Assembly: GCF_008386395.1 (NCBI RefSeq)
Contig: NZ_CP043762.1
Coordinates: forward strand, 1 to 64,000
DNA length: 64,000 nt
From: Paenibacillus sp. 37
Lineage (GTDB): Bacteria > Bacillota > Bacilli > Paenibacillales > Paenibacillaceae
Direction of reading: 5' to 3'
The notes beneath the pieces are model-generated. The model was not told the DNA's origin. It was given only the letters and a program-made list of their open reading frames with translations, and made no database searches. The position numbers and the translations under genes are program-made. Numbering within the stretch: the stretch's first letter is position 1; every line of letters starts with the position of its first letter. Shown here one piece after another: positions 1 through 9,148 of the stretch.

Positions 1-1
1 A

Positions 2-175
2 ATTCCAAGTGTGTCTGTAAGTATGGGGGCGATGAAGGATACGGGCATGCCTGTCAATCTAACCCTGGCGGGTGCAGCTTATACCGACAATGACCTGCTC
101 CGATATGCATATTCCTATGAACAGGCATCGCACAACCCGTCCGATTGCAACCCGTACGCCTCCGCTGCAAGATGA
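2..175 (+). CDS. Amidase C-terminal fragment (cut by window edge)
   Basis: The open frame from the left edge reads a typical amidase-signature family C-terminus: PSVSVSMGAMKDTGMPV, then LTLAGAAYTDNDLLRYAYSYEQ, ending in a TGA stop. Family members hydrolyse amide bonds (amidases, GatA-like enzymes). The catalytic Ser-Ser-Lys core lies upstream of the window, so substrate and integrity cannot be judged. The tail matches the family in spacing and motif, which makes the identity fairly secure although only about 57 codons are visible. Confidence 0.7.
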   Translation: MPSVSVSMGAMKDTGMPVNLTLAGAAYTDNDLLRYAYSYEQASHNPSDCNPYASAAR

Positions 176-294
176 GACTATTTCATACCATCCTAAAACA
201 TCAATTACTCCTGCAAAGCGGCTCGAGAAAGATACTCCTGTAATAATGTAATAACATAAAATGCTGCAATCAAAGAGTAAGCTCTTGTCTTAAG

Positions 295-520
295 CGGATC
301 CGTCACCGATCAGAGTACGATTACTGAACTTCGTGTTTATGTCAATGGCATTCGTGTAGGGCCGAAGCATATATACCTAATTGGTTATCCACACTCTCAA
401 CTGCAAAATATAAACAACCTGGTGCCTTTAAGGCAGATACAATACATGTTTTTGCCCTGGCCAAAGATATTTCATGGAAATACCTCTGCTCAAATTACCT
501 CTTTGGATTTAGCACCTTGA
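295..520 (+). pseudogene. Degenerate fragment of an unknown, possibly surface, protein
   Basis: One frame reads SGSVTDQSTITELRVYVNGI and ends NTSAQITSLDLAP followed by TGA, while a neighbouring frame carries AFKADTIHVFALAKD. Joined across one or two frameshifts these resemble a beta-sandwich surface-protein domain. No start codon or ribosome binding site is visible. The family is not recognised; this is a tentative reading of decayed coding DNA. Confidence 0.3.
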
Positions 521-598
521 GATACTGACACCTATTAACTTGGTAATTGAAATAAACAGGGAGAGAAACCGGTAACTATCTGGCCCCCCCTGTTTAAT

Positions 599-856
599 TT
601 ATCCCTCTTCCAAAAACCTCTCTAACGTAAACCAAAAAAACAACACCATCGTCCGTATACAGCAGCCGCAGGATTGGCCATGATCATTTACAATCTGCTT
701 GACGATAGCCAGTCCCAGGCCTGAGCCAGACACGTTCCGACTTCTGCCCTCTGCAACTTGATAAATTTGGTCCCATATCCGCTGCAAGTGTTCAACCGAT
801 ATCGAATTGCCAGGGCTCCATATAATCCCTCTTAATTGTGCTTTGGGCGGAAACAA
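599..856 (-). pseudogene. Histidine kinase ATPase-domain remnant
   Basis: The minus-strand frame contains HLQRIWDQIYQVAEGRSRN followed by SGSGLGLAIVKQIVNDHG, the F/G2-box region of a HATPase_c domain from a two-component sensor kinase. The N-terminal sensor, the phospho-accepting His box and the N box are absent, and the last residues drift out of the normal frame. The neighbouring IS4-type element begins 130 bp upstream of the fragment, so transposition or a linked deletion probably removed the rest. It cannot be functional. Confidence 0.7.
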
Positions 857-1035
857 GCGTCCGCCATCTCCTATCTATTGATCATATCGGTTCCGTGGAA
901 CCCCATCCGGTCATCCTTGCCTTTAATTATATAGAAATATGGCGATTGGCGGGAAGGACGCAGGTTCTGGGTTTCGGGCTTGCAGGCAATGTCATTAAGA
1001 TAAGGAACAGGCCCAGAATGAATGAATCACAAGAG

Positions 1036-1065
1036 CAGGCCATCCAAAAGATGGCTTGTTTTTTT
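1036..1065. terminator. Hairpin with T-run inside the left end of the IS4 element
   Basis: CAGGCCATC / GATGGCTTG form a 9-bp stem (one G-T pair) around a CAAAA loop, followed by TTTTTTT. It lies between the left inverted repeat and the transposase start, where it would block read-through transcription from outside into the transposase gene, a common IS self-control device. Confidence 0.6.
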
Positions 1066-1136
1066 GCGTAAAAAAATCTTGACAAGTTCGTAGAAATATG
1101 TGGCGAAGCCCCTTGAAACAAAAGGAGGCTACGCCA

Positions 1137-2459
1137 ATGAATTTGTACGCTATTTCGCTAAAAGATAAGTTGACATCCCTCATACGAGAAATGTCACTCA
1201 CGCCCGCGCTTTATGTTAGGAACCCGGAAACTGATTTTACTCGGAAGAAAAAGCTACCTTTTGAAACGGTCATGCATCTTCTCATCTCTATGGGAGGAAA
1301 CAGCTTATACAAGGAACTTCTGGAATCACAAGGCTATGACGTCAACACGGCAACTACTTCTGCGTTTGTTCAGCAACGGAATAAAATTCTCCCATCTGCC
1401 GTGGAATTCTTGTTTCACAACTTTACGCAATCGGTTACCGAACTCAAGAACTACCGTGGTTATCGTTTACTTGCCATGGATGGCTCGGATTTGCACATTC
1501 CAACGGACCCCGCAGACCCAAACACCTATTTTCAAAATGCGCCCGGTAGCAAAGGCTACAACCTGCTGCGCTTGAACGCAGCCTATGATTTATGTAACCG
1601 ACTATATGTGGATGCGGTCATTCAACCGCGAAGGTTGTGCAACGAGGGAAGAGCGCTCGCCACGATGGTGGATCGTTCTCCCATTCAGGGGAAAACCATT
1701 GTCATTGCTGACCGTGGCTATGAAAGCTACAATAATTTCGCACATTTAGAACGCAAAGGATGGGGCTATGTCATTCGGGTAAAGGATCTGGATTCAAGAG
1801 GAATTCTTTCCGGTTTACACTTGCCCTACAGCGGAGAATTTGATACAGACGTTCATTTGACACTCACCAAAAAGCAAACCAAAGAGGTAAAGGCAGAGCC
1901 CGAGAAATATAAGTTCGTCCCAGCCACCTCTACCTTTGACTTTTTAGATTTGCAAGACCATCTGTTTTACCCGATTTCCTTTTGGGTTGTTCTTTTTGTT
2001 CTGCCGACTGGCGGTTACGAGACGATCATCACCAATCTGCCAACTGCTGAATTCCCGCCAGATGAAATTAAATCGATTTACAACAAGCGGTGGGGAATTG
2101 AAACGTCATTCAGGGCACTAAAATACACCGTCGGTCTGACCCATTTTCATGCCAAAAAGCAAGAGTCCCTCGTCCAAGAGATCTTCGCAAGAATGATTCT
2201 GTACAATTTTGCTGAAATGGTGACCTCGCACGTCATCATCTCGCAAATGGATAAACAGCACCCGTACCAAATAAACTTTACAGTTGCTGTTCATGTGTGC
2301 AGACACTTCCTACGCTCCAAGGACAATGAACCCCCGCCCGATGTTGAAGCACTGATTCGCAAGAATATTTTGTCGATTCGACTAAAGCGACCAGGTCAGG
2401 AGAATACGCGCAAAATCCGTGGGAAATCAGTGGTTAGCTTCGTATACAGAGTAGCATAA
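1137..2459 (+). CDS. IS4-family DDE transposase
   Basis: A 440-residue DDE transposase that cuts and pastes its own element. The acidic triad is visible as D in LLAMDGSDLH, D in IVIADRGYES and E in the YREK signature YNKRWGIETSFRALK (Y-2-R-3-E-6-K), which defines the IS4 family. The frame is open further upstream, but the ATG at 1137 has AAAGGAGG eight bases before it and is the sensible start. The frame is uninterrupted, so the enzyme may be active. It fills the element almost end to end. Confidence 0.92.
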   Translation: MNLYAISLKDKLTSLIREMSLTPALYVRNPETDFTRKKKLPFETVMHLLISMGGNSLYKELLESQGYDVNTATTSAFVQQRNKILPSAVEFLFHNFTQSVTELKNYRGYRLLAMDGSDLHIPTDPADPNTYFQNAPGSKGYNLLRLNAAYDLCNRLYVDAVIQPRRLCNEGRALATMVDRSPIQGKTIVIADRGYESYNNFAHLERKGWGYVIRVKDLDSRGILSGLHLPYSGEFDTDVHLTLTKKQTKEVKAEPEKYKFVPATSTFDFLDLQDHLFYPISFWVVLFVLPTGGYETIITNLPTAEFPPDEIKSIYNKRWGIETSFRALKYTVGLTHFHAKKQESLVQEIFARMILYNFAEMVTSHVIISQMDKQHPYQINFTVAVHVCRHFLRSKDNEPPPDVEALIRKNILSIRLKRPGQENTRKIRGKSVVSFVYRVA

Positions 2460-2676
2460 TGGATGCCATATGAACATTTTTTTAAGGGATATTTCCTCCG
2501 CTTTGTTTGCTGTACCCTTTTCGTATTTGGACAAAAAAAAGAAACGGCACAGGACTTTTCCCATATCGTTTCAGATTTCATTTTATTCTCCGTCTTGTCT
2601 TTGAGTTAAACTTAATGACATTGGATATCATCTTCTAAGATAAACAGGAGTTTTGTTCATTTTAATCTTTAAACAT

Positions 2677-3240
2677 TTAATTAAATTTTGTTGATGTGAT
2701 TTGAACTTCTAAGAAAAGGAAAAGTGAATCTCCTGTAAATGTCTTTACTAAATCATAAAATTCTTCTTTAGTAACCTCTTTTTCTCCATTTACCATAGCC
2801 TCATATAAACACCAGCGATCTTTATATAAGAGTCCTGAACTTTCATAACCATTCCGCTCATAAAACTTTTTCCTTGTTAACCTTTGCACAAAATTAATTG
2901 CACTTTCATCAATAACTTCTATATTGAGTATTATTTGGTTTTTTGAGTATTTATCTTTAATTTGAGATAGTACCAGGCTACCATAGCCTTTTGACCTAAC
3001 ATTACCATCTATCGCCAAATACAGAACATATGTTAAATTTTTATGGGTAATTAAATAAGTAAACCCTACAAAAATATCCTTATCGTAAATAGCAAGAAAA
3101 TCTACATAATTTAGATTTGCTTTATAGAATAACAAATCCATAGGATGCCGTTCAACTTCAGGAAAAGATCCATAATATAAATCTTTTACTTTCTCGATGT
3201 CTTTTGAGTTTTTATTTATTGATTCTAATAATAGTTCCAT
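2677..3240 (-). CDS. GNAT-family N-acetyltransferase
   Basis: A 187-residue protein with the GNAT acetyl-CoA binding motif A, read as LAIDGNVRSKGYGSLVLSQI (the R/Q-x-x-G-x-G/A loop), and a following motif B region with FVQRLTRKKFYERNGYESSG. The family transfers acetyl from acetyl-CoA to amines; the substrate here is unknown. AAAGGA stands upstream of the ATG. Length is normal for a single GNAT domain plus a short C-terminal extension. It sits alone between the IS4 element and a decayed MFS gene. The A+T-rich codon use differs from the sulfur genes downstream and suits acquired DNA. Confidence 0.85.
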   Translation of the reverse strand: MELLLESINKNSKDIEKVKDLYYGSFPEVERHPMDLLFYKANLNYVDFLAIYDKDIFVGFTYLITHKNLTYVLYLAIDGNVRSKGYGSLVLSQIKDKYSKNQIILNIEVIDESAINFVQRLTRKKFYERNGYESSGLLYKDRWCLYEAMVNGEKEVTKEEFYDLVKTFTGDSLFLFLEVQITSTKFN

Positions 3241-3382
3241 ACTATCAAATCCTTTATTTTTTTTTTACATAAAAAAACTATATTCTTTAAGTTTTAGGAA
3301 TTCAGCCCTTCCATGTTCCCCATTTGTTTTAGCCAGCCACCGCCAATATTGCAACTGTAATTAAACATAATTGGATCAGTTT

Positions 3383-3919
3383 CTATTCACCAAGTATATC
3401 TACCATTTTTCCAAACATAAAAACTTGGATAACAACTCCGAAAATTGAGCTGATTGTAATAATAGCCCGAATCTCCTTCGGCGTGAAGCCAAATTTATGA
3501 TCAGAAAATAGACTAAAACAGTTTCATATGCTGGTAAACCGAAAGCAAGTACAAATACAATGATTAAGGCAGTAAAGTAACGTGGATTAAGTGATCTTTT
3601 GAAATCGCCTATAAAGTTTGTTTGCTTTGTATTAGCAGAAAATTCTGCAATCTATTCCTTTGTTAGCGGCTCTTTTAAAATAAATATGGATGAGTTGCAT
3701 ACTAAAAAGGCAATACCTGCCGCAAAGAAAAAGGCATACCTATACCGTATTCTGCAATAAAGCCACCGATGGCAGGTCCGATAATAAAGCCAGTACTATT
3801 GGCGGGAGAGATATAGCCTATCGCTTTTGACCGTTTCTGAACAGATGTAATATCTGCAACATATGCAGTAACACCCGGCATAATAATGGTGGCACTATTT
3901 CCGCCTAGAATCTTTGGAA
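3383..3919 (-). pseudogene. MFS drug-efflux transporter remnant
   Basis: Two minus-strand frames together spell the middle of a 12-TM drug efflux permease: LGGNSATIIMPGVTAYVADI, then KRSKAIGYISPANSTGFIIG, then GFTPKEIRAIITISSIFGVV ending in TAG at 3383. The N-terminal third is missing and at least one frameshift separates the blocks, near 3510; a stop also interrupts the sequence near 3655. Proton-driven multidrug or tetracycline export is the family role, but this copy is dead. An intact and distinct MFS gene lies 2 kb to the right. Confidence 0.75.
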
Positions 3920-4025
3920 AAGTGCTTCATAAAAACGACGAACTTATTCTTAATTGGTTTCAACTGACATGATTGTCTTTCCACTCATGAAAAATTAAAA
4001 CTACAATTTCTGTCTTCTCTATTCT

Positions 4026-4787
4026 TTAAAATGAATATGATTCTCCGTCATCAGGTACTAAAACATTCGAGGAGATTCCTTTTTCACTAATAAAGCTTTT
4101 TAATTCTTCTTTTGATAATGTCCAATGATTGACAGCTTCCATATGGACAGAAATGATTTTTGCATCTGGAGCAGCTTTATAAACTTCATAAATGTCATCT
4201 TTCCCCATAATTAGAGAACCACCTTCAGAAAGTTGAACATCCCCGCCGTTGACTACAATTACTTCTGGTTTGTGTGTTTCAATTACTTCCTGAACAGCTT
4301 CATACCAAACAGTATCTCCAGCAACATATAAAGTTTTCTCATTTGAGTGTTTGAAGACTACGCCGCACACTAGACCAGTACCCTTTAGGATTTCGCCTCT
4401 TCCATGCTCACCTTTTGTTTTAATTAATTGGATTCCTTCAAAGACTGTATTCTCTTGTAAAACCTCAACATTTTGGAAGCCTGCATTTCGAATTTCAGTC
4501 GCATCTTCTTCATTTTGGGAAAGTATTTTAATCTCTTTGGGCAGCGCTTCTTTAGCAGCATCATCCCAGTGGTCATAATGTAGATGAGTGACAATAACAG
4601 CATCAACATTATGAATGATATCGTCAATGGATATTGGTAAACTAACTAAAGGATTATTTGAGTTGTTTTGTCTTAATGAAGGGAAAGGCGGGTAAGTGCC
4701 TTTTTCTGATAACATTGGATCAATTAAAAATTTCTTTCCCGCATATTCAACGACAATTGTTGCATTACGAATTTGATGTATATTCAT
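4026..4787 (-). CDS. MBL-fold metal-dependent hydrolase, UlaG-like
   Basis: A 253-residue metallo-beta-lactamase-fold protein of the UlaG-like branch. The metal-binding motif appears as VTHLHYDHWD (HxHxDH) near residue 70, a histidine follows in the TKGEHGRG stretch, the metal-bridging aspartate in YVAGDTVWYE, and a late His in ISVHMEAVNHW. Relatives hydrolyse small esters or lactones; the substrate here cannot be predicted. A G-rich site (AAGGGGG) precedes the ATG. A decayed Lrp/AsnC regulator is transcribed divergently 130 bp away and may once have controlled it. A truncated paralogue of its C-terminus lies at 7392-7549. Confidence 0.85.
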   Translation of the reverse strand: MNIHQIRNATIVVEYAGKKFLIDPMLSEKGTYPPFPSLRQNNSNNPLVSLPISIDDIIHNVDAVIVTHLHYDHWDDAAKEALPKEIKILSQNEEDATEIRNAGFQNVEVLQENTVFEGIQLIKTKGEHGRGEILKGTGLVCGVVFKHSNEKTLYVAGDTVWYEAVQEVIETHKPEVIVVNGGDVQLSEGGSLIMGKDDIYEVYKAAPDAKIISVHMEAVNHWTLSKEELKSFISEKGISSNVLVPDDGESYSF

Positions 4788-4919
4788 ATATATTAACCCC
4801 CTTTATATTTTAAATTTCATCTGAACAATGTATATTCTACACTATGGACACATAACATATACATAGATTAAGTAAAGTCTTTTGGCGGTTTGACTTTATT
4901 TATGAAAGGAGTTAAATAA

Positions 4920-5325
4920 ATGTTACATAACACATATATGCATATCTTGAAGAAACTAACTAAGAACAGTCGGATTACAATGAAAGATTTGGGTGAAAAA
5001 GTCCATTTGACTGGACCGGCTACTTCAGCTAGAGTGGCAAAATTAGAGGACAATGGGTTGAGGGGTATACCATTAAAGTGAATCAAGTAAAAATGGGGTA
5101 TATTGTAACGCAATTATACATATTTATACGAAAAGCACGAATCATCAACCTTATCTGTCGTTTATAAAAAAACAAGTTCAATTCGTCATAAACAACTACA
5201 AAGTCAGTGGAGAAAATTGTTACCTTCTCGAATGCAAATTCCCAGGCAATGAAATATTAGATGAATTCTTGACAGGTTTGAGCAATTTGGTGAGCTACAA
5301 ATTATCCATTGTTATTAACAAATAG
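4920..5325 (+). pseudogene. Lrp/AsnC-family regulator, frameshifted
   Basis: After GAAAGGAG and an ATG the frame reads the winged-HTH start of an Lrp/AsnC regulator: ILKKLTKNSRITMKDLGEKV then HLTGPATSARVAKLEDNG. It then leaves frame near 5060. The remaining ligand-binding (RAM) part is recoverable in other frames: IKVNQVKMGYIVTQL, NYKVSGENCYLLECKFPGNE, and VSYKLSIVINK with a stop at 5323-5325. At least two frameshifts make it non-functional. It is divergent from the MBL gene and may be that gene's former local regulator. Confidence 0.75.
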
Positions 5326-5853
5326 TATCAATAAACATGCGACATTGTGAAGGAATACAGTTAAACAAACGGAGGCATTAATCCAAGAAAGAACGATGCC
5401 TTTTAAGTTGAAGTTACTTATTGAATGTAGTGTATTGTTTAGAGGAAATCAAAGATCGGTCACTTAAAGAAAAATCCCTTTTTAATAGACTTAGAAAAGG
5501 TTCTTATTATTCAAGAAAAGCCTTCGTTACTTCCTTAAGATAGAGTTTACATCAGTTATCCTTTCAACCTTAATTGCAACTAGTTCTTTGTGGTAATAAT
5601 TTAAAAAGCTACTTATGGTCTTTTTACCTTAAAAATCATAAAGAAACCCTTAAAGGCATTGTTCCCCTCCCTATTAGCGTTAGATTTCCTCTTTAACTTT
5701 TGTACCCATTACAAAAATGTCATCTTCACTCACACCAATTCTCGGCTCCAAGGCTCATGGCATGATCTAAGAATGCCTTGAACTTGATTTCTTATTACAG
5801 ACGAAATCAAGATTCGGCGTTCTTCGCGTTCTTCACGCTTTATTAATAATAAC
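5326..5853. other. Gene-poor stretch with one possible short remnant
   Basis: No intact gene is apparent. A long-loop hairpin at about 5373-5402 (GGCAT…ATGCC followed by TTTT) could terminate the old Lrp transcript. On the minus strand around 5690-5790 two frames join to SLEPRIGVSEDDIFVMGTKV, which looks like decayed coding sequence of unknown family. Confidence 0.3.
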
Positions 5854-5880
5854 GAAAGAGACCCTTCAAGGGTCTCTTTC
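5854..5880. terminator. Rho-independent terminator after the MFS gene
   Basis: Perfect 11-bp stem GAAAGAGACCC / GGGTCTCTTTC with a TTCAA loop, 19 bp beyond the stop codon of the minus-strand MFS gene. The U-tract on that strand is weak. Confidence 0.7.
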
Positions 5881-5898
5881 CATACAAATTCAAATTAC

Positions 5899-7176
5899 TT
5901 ATGATTTTTTAGTGACTTTTATTGATTTTGATATGCGAGACCATATCATAACCGGAATCACTAGCAGTGAAAGTACACCTCCAATGTATGAAAGTAAGGC
6001 GAAACTAGAATGTGCTACCACCATACCTGATAGTACTCCTCCTAATGCCCCGGCTATTCCAACAAACACATCAATCATTCCTTGTATTTTTGCGCGATCA
6101 GTTGGATTGGTCGAATCAACAATAATTGCAGTTCCACTAATTAAACCGATATTCCACCCAATACCTAACAAAGCAAGAGCAGTGATTAGTAATAACATTG
6201 AATCCGCAGGAGCTGTAGCTGCAACAATGCCTGCAAGTAATAAAATAGCTGCTGAGACCATCGACATACGTAAACGACCTATCCTGTCTACTAGAATACC
6301 TGTTATTAGAGAAGGAAAATACATTGAACCAATGTGGATACCAATGACTAATCCTACGTCATTTAGGTTATGTCCATGATGTTTCATGTGAATCGGTGTC
6401 ATTGTCATAATTGCAACCATAACGATTTGAGTTAGAATCATGATTGTTGCGCCTACAACTAGTGCTCTATGATTTGTCGCAATTAAAGTTCTGTTCTCTA
6501 CCATTTTGTAATGAACAGACTCTTTAATTAGACTTTTAGCTAAAAATAAAGGGTCGGGATTCAAAAAAATTAATATAACCAAGCCCGCTAAAATAAATGC
6601 CACTGAAGCTAATACAAATAATCCTGAAAGTGGGGGTAGGCCGATTACCGTTGCAAATTTTCCTGTAGCGTCTACCATATTTGGCCCAGCAACAGCACCA
6701 AAAGTTGTCGAAACCATAGAGATACTAATGGCTTTTGCTCGCTGGTTAGGATTAGCCAAGTCTGTTCCTGCATAACGTGCCTGTAGGTTAGCGGCTGTAC
6801 CGAATCCGTAAATCACTAGTGAGATAAACAAAAGAAATATACTATTATGCACCGTAGCCACTATAACCCCAATAGCTCCAAATCCTCCTGTTAAAAATCC
6901 ACCTGCAAGGCCAATTCGACGACCATAACGTTGTGAAAATCGCCCGATTATAAATGCAGCTACAGCCGACCCGAGTGTTAATAACGCGGATGGAATACCC
7001 GCTAAACTCTCTGTACCTAACATATCCTGAGCCAGCAGTGCTCCAACTGTTACCCCCGCTGCCAGTCCAGCACCCCCAAAAATTTGAGATAACACGACTA
7101 CAAATAGTGACCTTTTATATAAGCGTTTTTTTAATTCATAATGTTCCGCATGACTTTGAGTATTGTTGGTCAACAA
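5899..7176 (-). CDS. Major facilitator superfamily transporter
   Basis: A 425-residue, 12-TM permease. The cytoplasmic loop after TM2 carries GRFSQRYGRRIG and the repeated motif in the second half is GILVDRIGRLRMS, both versions of MFS motif A. Strong hydrophobic segments run throughout, starting LFVVVLSQIFGGAGLAAGV. The start is a TTG at 7176, chosen because GAGGGGG lies seven bases upstream. The substrate is unknown; the sequence resembles Bacillus multidrug-type exporters. It is a single-gene unit ending at the terminator at 5854-5880 and flanked by broken DNA on both sides. Confidence 0.85.
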   Translation of the reverse strand: MLTNNTQSHAEHYELKKRLYKRSLFVVVLSQIFGGAGLAAGVTVGALLAQDMLGTESLAGIPSALLTLGSAVAAFIIGRFSQRYGRRIGLAGGFLTGGFGAIGVIVATVHNSIFLLFISLVIYGFGTAANLQARYAGTDLANPNQRAKAISISMVSTTFGAVAGPNMVDATGKFATVIGLPPLSGLFVLASVAFILAGLVILIFLNPDPLFLAKSLIKESVHYKMVENRTLIATNHRALVVGATIMILTQIVMVAIMTMTPIHMKHHGHNLNDVGLVIGIHIGSMYFPSLITGILVDRIGRLRMSMVSAAILLLAGIVAATAPADSMLLLITALALLGIGWNIGLISGTAIIVDSTNPTDRAKIQGMIDVFVGIAGALGGVLSGMVVAHSSFALLSYIGGVLSLLVIPVMIWSRISKSIKVTKKS

Positions 7177-7391
7177 CGAAACCCCCTCTTTATTTTGTTA
7201 ATACTGTACTTGTCAATAATTGCTTCAAGTATTTGTAAATTCAAAGAGCTGATAATATCCCTATGCCACTTCTCTCCATTGGTCCAGTGTCGATATCTCT
7301 TTCCAGTTCAAAAAAAGCACTTCTTTGTGCAAAAATCAGATTATTAATGATTGCTTACATAGTTGATTGGTTGACTAGGATAATATTATAG

Positions 7392-7549
7392 TGCATAAGG
7401 CTGCCCCTAACGCGATGATTGTTTAAGTTCACATGGAAGCAGTAAATCACTGGACCTTGTCAAGAGCAGAGTTAAAAAGCTTCCTAAATGAAAAAGGGAT
7501 TACTTCTAATGTATTAGTGCCGGATGGTGGCGAATCTTATACATTCTAA
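7392..7549 (+). pseudogene. MBL-fold hydrolase C-terminal fragment
   Basis: The plus strand reads HKAAPNAMIV, a TAA, then VHMEAVNHWTLSRAELKSF and LVPDGGESYTF with a stop. This is a close paralogue of the last 50 residues of the MBL protein at 4026-4787, with the Ser codon of ISVHME mutated to a stop. The rest of the gene is missing. It lies in the opposite orientation to its intact relative, with the MFS gene between them. Confidence 0.85.
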
Positions 7550-7580
7550 CCTATAAGCATTACTGTTCACCTATAAATTC

Positions 7581-7617
7581 AAATAACAGCAACCGAAGGT
7601 TCCGGCTGCTGTTATTT
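7581..7617. terminator. Hairpin between MBL fragment and thioredoxin remnant
   Basis: A 15-bp stem (AAATAACAGCAACCG / CGGCTGCTGTTATTT, one mismatch) with a 7-base loop, 31 bp after the MBL fragment stop. It probably terminated that former gene. Confidence 0.6.
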
Positions 7618-7685
7618 GTTTGCCATAGCCCCCCACCGTATTCAAAAAACGACTCAGCCTTGGCTGAATCGTCATCATTAGTGAA

Positions 7686-7919
7686 TTATTCAGTATAAAT
7701 CTGATAAATATGGTCCAGCTTTTCCTTCAACAGTGATAAAAGAACAAATCGATCTTCTCTCAAAATACTCTTTTGTTCGATGAACAAGAGCATCATCGGA
7801 GCACTCAGAATGAGAAACTTCTCTGTTACCTCTTCGACTTTGCTGGCATCAATATGCCCGAGACGGATAAGTGGATAATGGGACAGGAGTTCTTTTAGTT
7901 TGGGCAATCGCTTCTGCAA
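7686..7919 (-). pseudogene. Thioredoxin-family C-terminal fragment
   Basis: The frame reads LPKLKELLSHYPLIRLGHID, ASKVEEVTEKFLILSAPMML and then KLDHIYQIY, the second half of a thioredoxin-fold protein including the cis-Pro loop (SAPMMLLF). The N-terminal half with the CxxC site is absent. The fragment is joined, out of frame, to the middle of a rhodanese gene just upstream, so a deletion probably fused two neighbouring thiol-redox genes. No credible ribosome binding site precedes the TTG that opens the frame. Confidence 0.6.
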
Positions 7920-7921
7920 TA

Positions 7922-8187
7922 GAGCAGCAGTTCACGATCCTTTGGGAGATCACCGAGCCGGAAATTCAATTCAGACAAAGGGATATTCGTGGCTCCTTAA
8001 ATGTGCCCTCCCTTAAAATTCCCCTGATTCACGAACATCAATAAGAATCGCTCTTTGGACTGCTCTAGTTCTCATTTAAAACCTTTCCCATTCAACGTTT
8101 TCAAGCCTTTCGTCTTTCCAAATCGAATGTACATAATACGATGACCAGCAAGAATATAGACAAGCTCGACAAAAGATCATTATTCAT
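7922..8187 (-). pseudogene. Membrane-anchored rhodanese, frameshifted and truncated
   Basis: From an ATG at 8187 with AAGGTGAG upstream, the frame gives a hydrophobic anchor (LSSLSIFLLVIVLC) and then shifts. The rhodanese domain is readable in other frames as AILIDVRESGEF, NIPLSELNFRLGDLPKDREL and LLLYCRSD, where the Cys is the sulfur-carrying catalytic residue. At least three frame changes are needed and the C-terminus is replaced by the thioredoxin remnant. The architecture (one TM plus rhodanese) matches the proteins at 12986-13751. Confidence 0.65.
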
Positions 8188-8239
8188 ATATAGCTCACCT
8201 TCCTCATTATTAATTCCTCCTCAGGAAACAGAAGGATGA

Positions 8240-8544
8240 TTAATCACAAACCAATTCATCTTTCCAATTATTAAGTCCTCCGGTCATACTGATGACGTTG
8301 TAACCACTAGCGATTAACAGTTCACACACTAGTCCGCTTCTGCAGATCACAATGGTCTCTAGATTTGGATCCAGATCATTGAGACGCTCGCTTAGTTGTC
8401 CGAGAGGAAGGTGTTTTGAGCCGGCATATGTCCCTCCTGCCATTCTTCCGGTTCTCTTACATCAAGCATCATGAGAGACTCCCCTTTTTTCAGGCGTGCT
8501 GCAACCTCTTGCGGTGTAATTTCCTTCGCAACTCTAAATGTCAT
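8240..8544 (-). pseudogene. Single-domain rhodanese, frameshifted
   Basis: An ATG at 8544 behind GGGGGG opens a frame reading MTFRVAKEITPQEVAARLKK, MMLDVREPEEWQEGH; after a shift near 8425 the protein continues HLPLGQLSERLNDLDPNLET, VICRSG and MTGGLNNWKDEL to a stop at 8240. This is a paralogue of the intact rhodanese at 13788-14105. Besides the frameshift, the active-site loop CRSGNRS of the intact copy is shortened to CRSGLV, so restoring the frame would still give an altered enzyme. Confidence 0.75.
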
Positions 8545-8572
8545 TTAATCCCCCCCTCTGAATAGTTTTTCT

Positions 8573-9145
8573 TTAATGGATTCTGGATATATATTTTTCC
8601 ATTATTTCATAGCTGATCGCCCATTGAAATTTTTCCAGGATGACTCCTTCGGTATCCAATAAATATGTCGTGGGATAAGCAACAACTTGCTAAGTTTGCA
8701 CAACATCACTCTTCTCGTCCATGACAATTGGAAACGTGAGTTGTTGTTCATTAACGAAGGTCTGAACGTCTTCCAAATTCTCTTCTGTAAGCGTCATGTT
8801 GACCCCCAGAATGACAACATCTTTTGCCTTGAAATCCTGAAAAATATTCTGCATATGAGGCATTTCCACCTGACATGGCGGACACCAGGTAGCCCAAAAA
8901 TTAACCAGTACGATCTTGCCCTTAAAATCAGACAGCTGAACTGTAGTCCCCTTTAAGTCCGTAAGTGTAAAGTCCGGCGCCAGCTGTCCCTTCAGGATCC
9001 CCGTCCTCAACTGCTTGTTTTCTGACTTCGTTATTTGTATTGTTTCTGAGGGTGATTTTTTAAAATAATCGTAGCCGCCATAAACGACAAGTCCTATCAA
9101 AACAAGGATCGCAATCAGGTTTTTTCTCAACTGATTCATCACCAT
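8573..9145 (-). pseudogene. TlpA/ResA-like thiol-disulfide oxidoreductase with in-frame stop
   Basis: A membrane-anchored thioredoxin-like reductase: N-terminal TM (LIAILVLIGLVVYGGYDYF), then PDFTLTDLKGTTVQLSDFKG and the redox site WATWCPPCQVEMP. The frame is interrupted by TAG after DEKSDVVQT and continues in frame with QVVAYPTTYLLDTEGVILEK to a stop at 8573. The lost part holds the cis-Pro (YPTTYLL), so the truncated 151-residue product would be inactive. Relatives reduce apocytochrome c or other exported thiols, receiving electrons from CcdA, whose gene is directly upstream. Confidence 0.8.
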
Positions 9146-9148
9146 CCA

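Larger units (their letters stand above)
987..2623 (+). mobile_element. IS4-family insertion sequence, 1,637 bp
   Basis: The transposase gene at 1137-2459 is bracketed by perfect 13-bp inverted repeats: CAATGTCATTAAG at 987-999 and its reverse complement at 2611-2623. Length and inverted-repeat size suit the IS4 family. The flanks (…GGCTTGCAGG on the left, GATATCATCTTC on the right) share no direct repeat, so the expected target duplication is missing. That suggests recombination or a deletion adjacent to the element after insertion. Confidence 0.8.

Noticed and set aside
838..1071. 77-codon plus-strand frame before the IS4 transposase
   Set aside because: It runs across the IS left end and over the hairpin; no start signal or family was seen.
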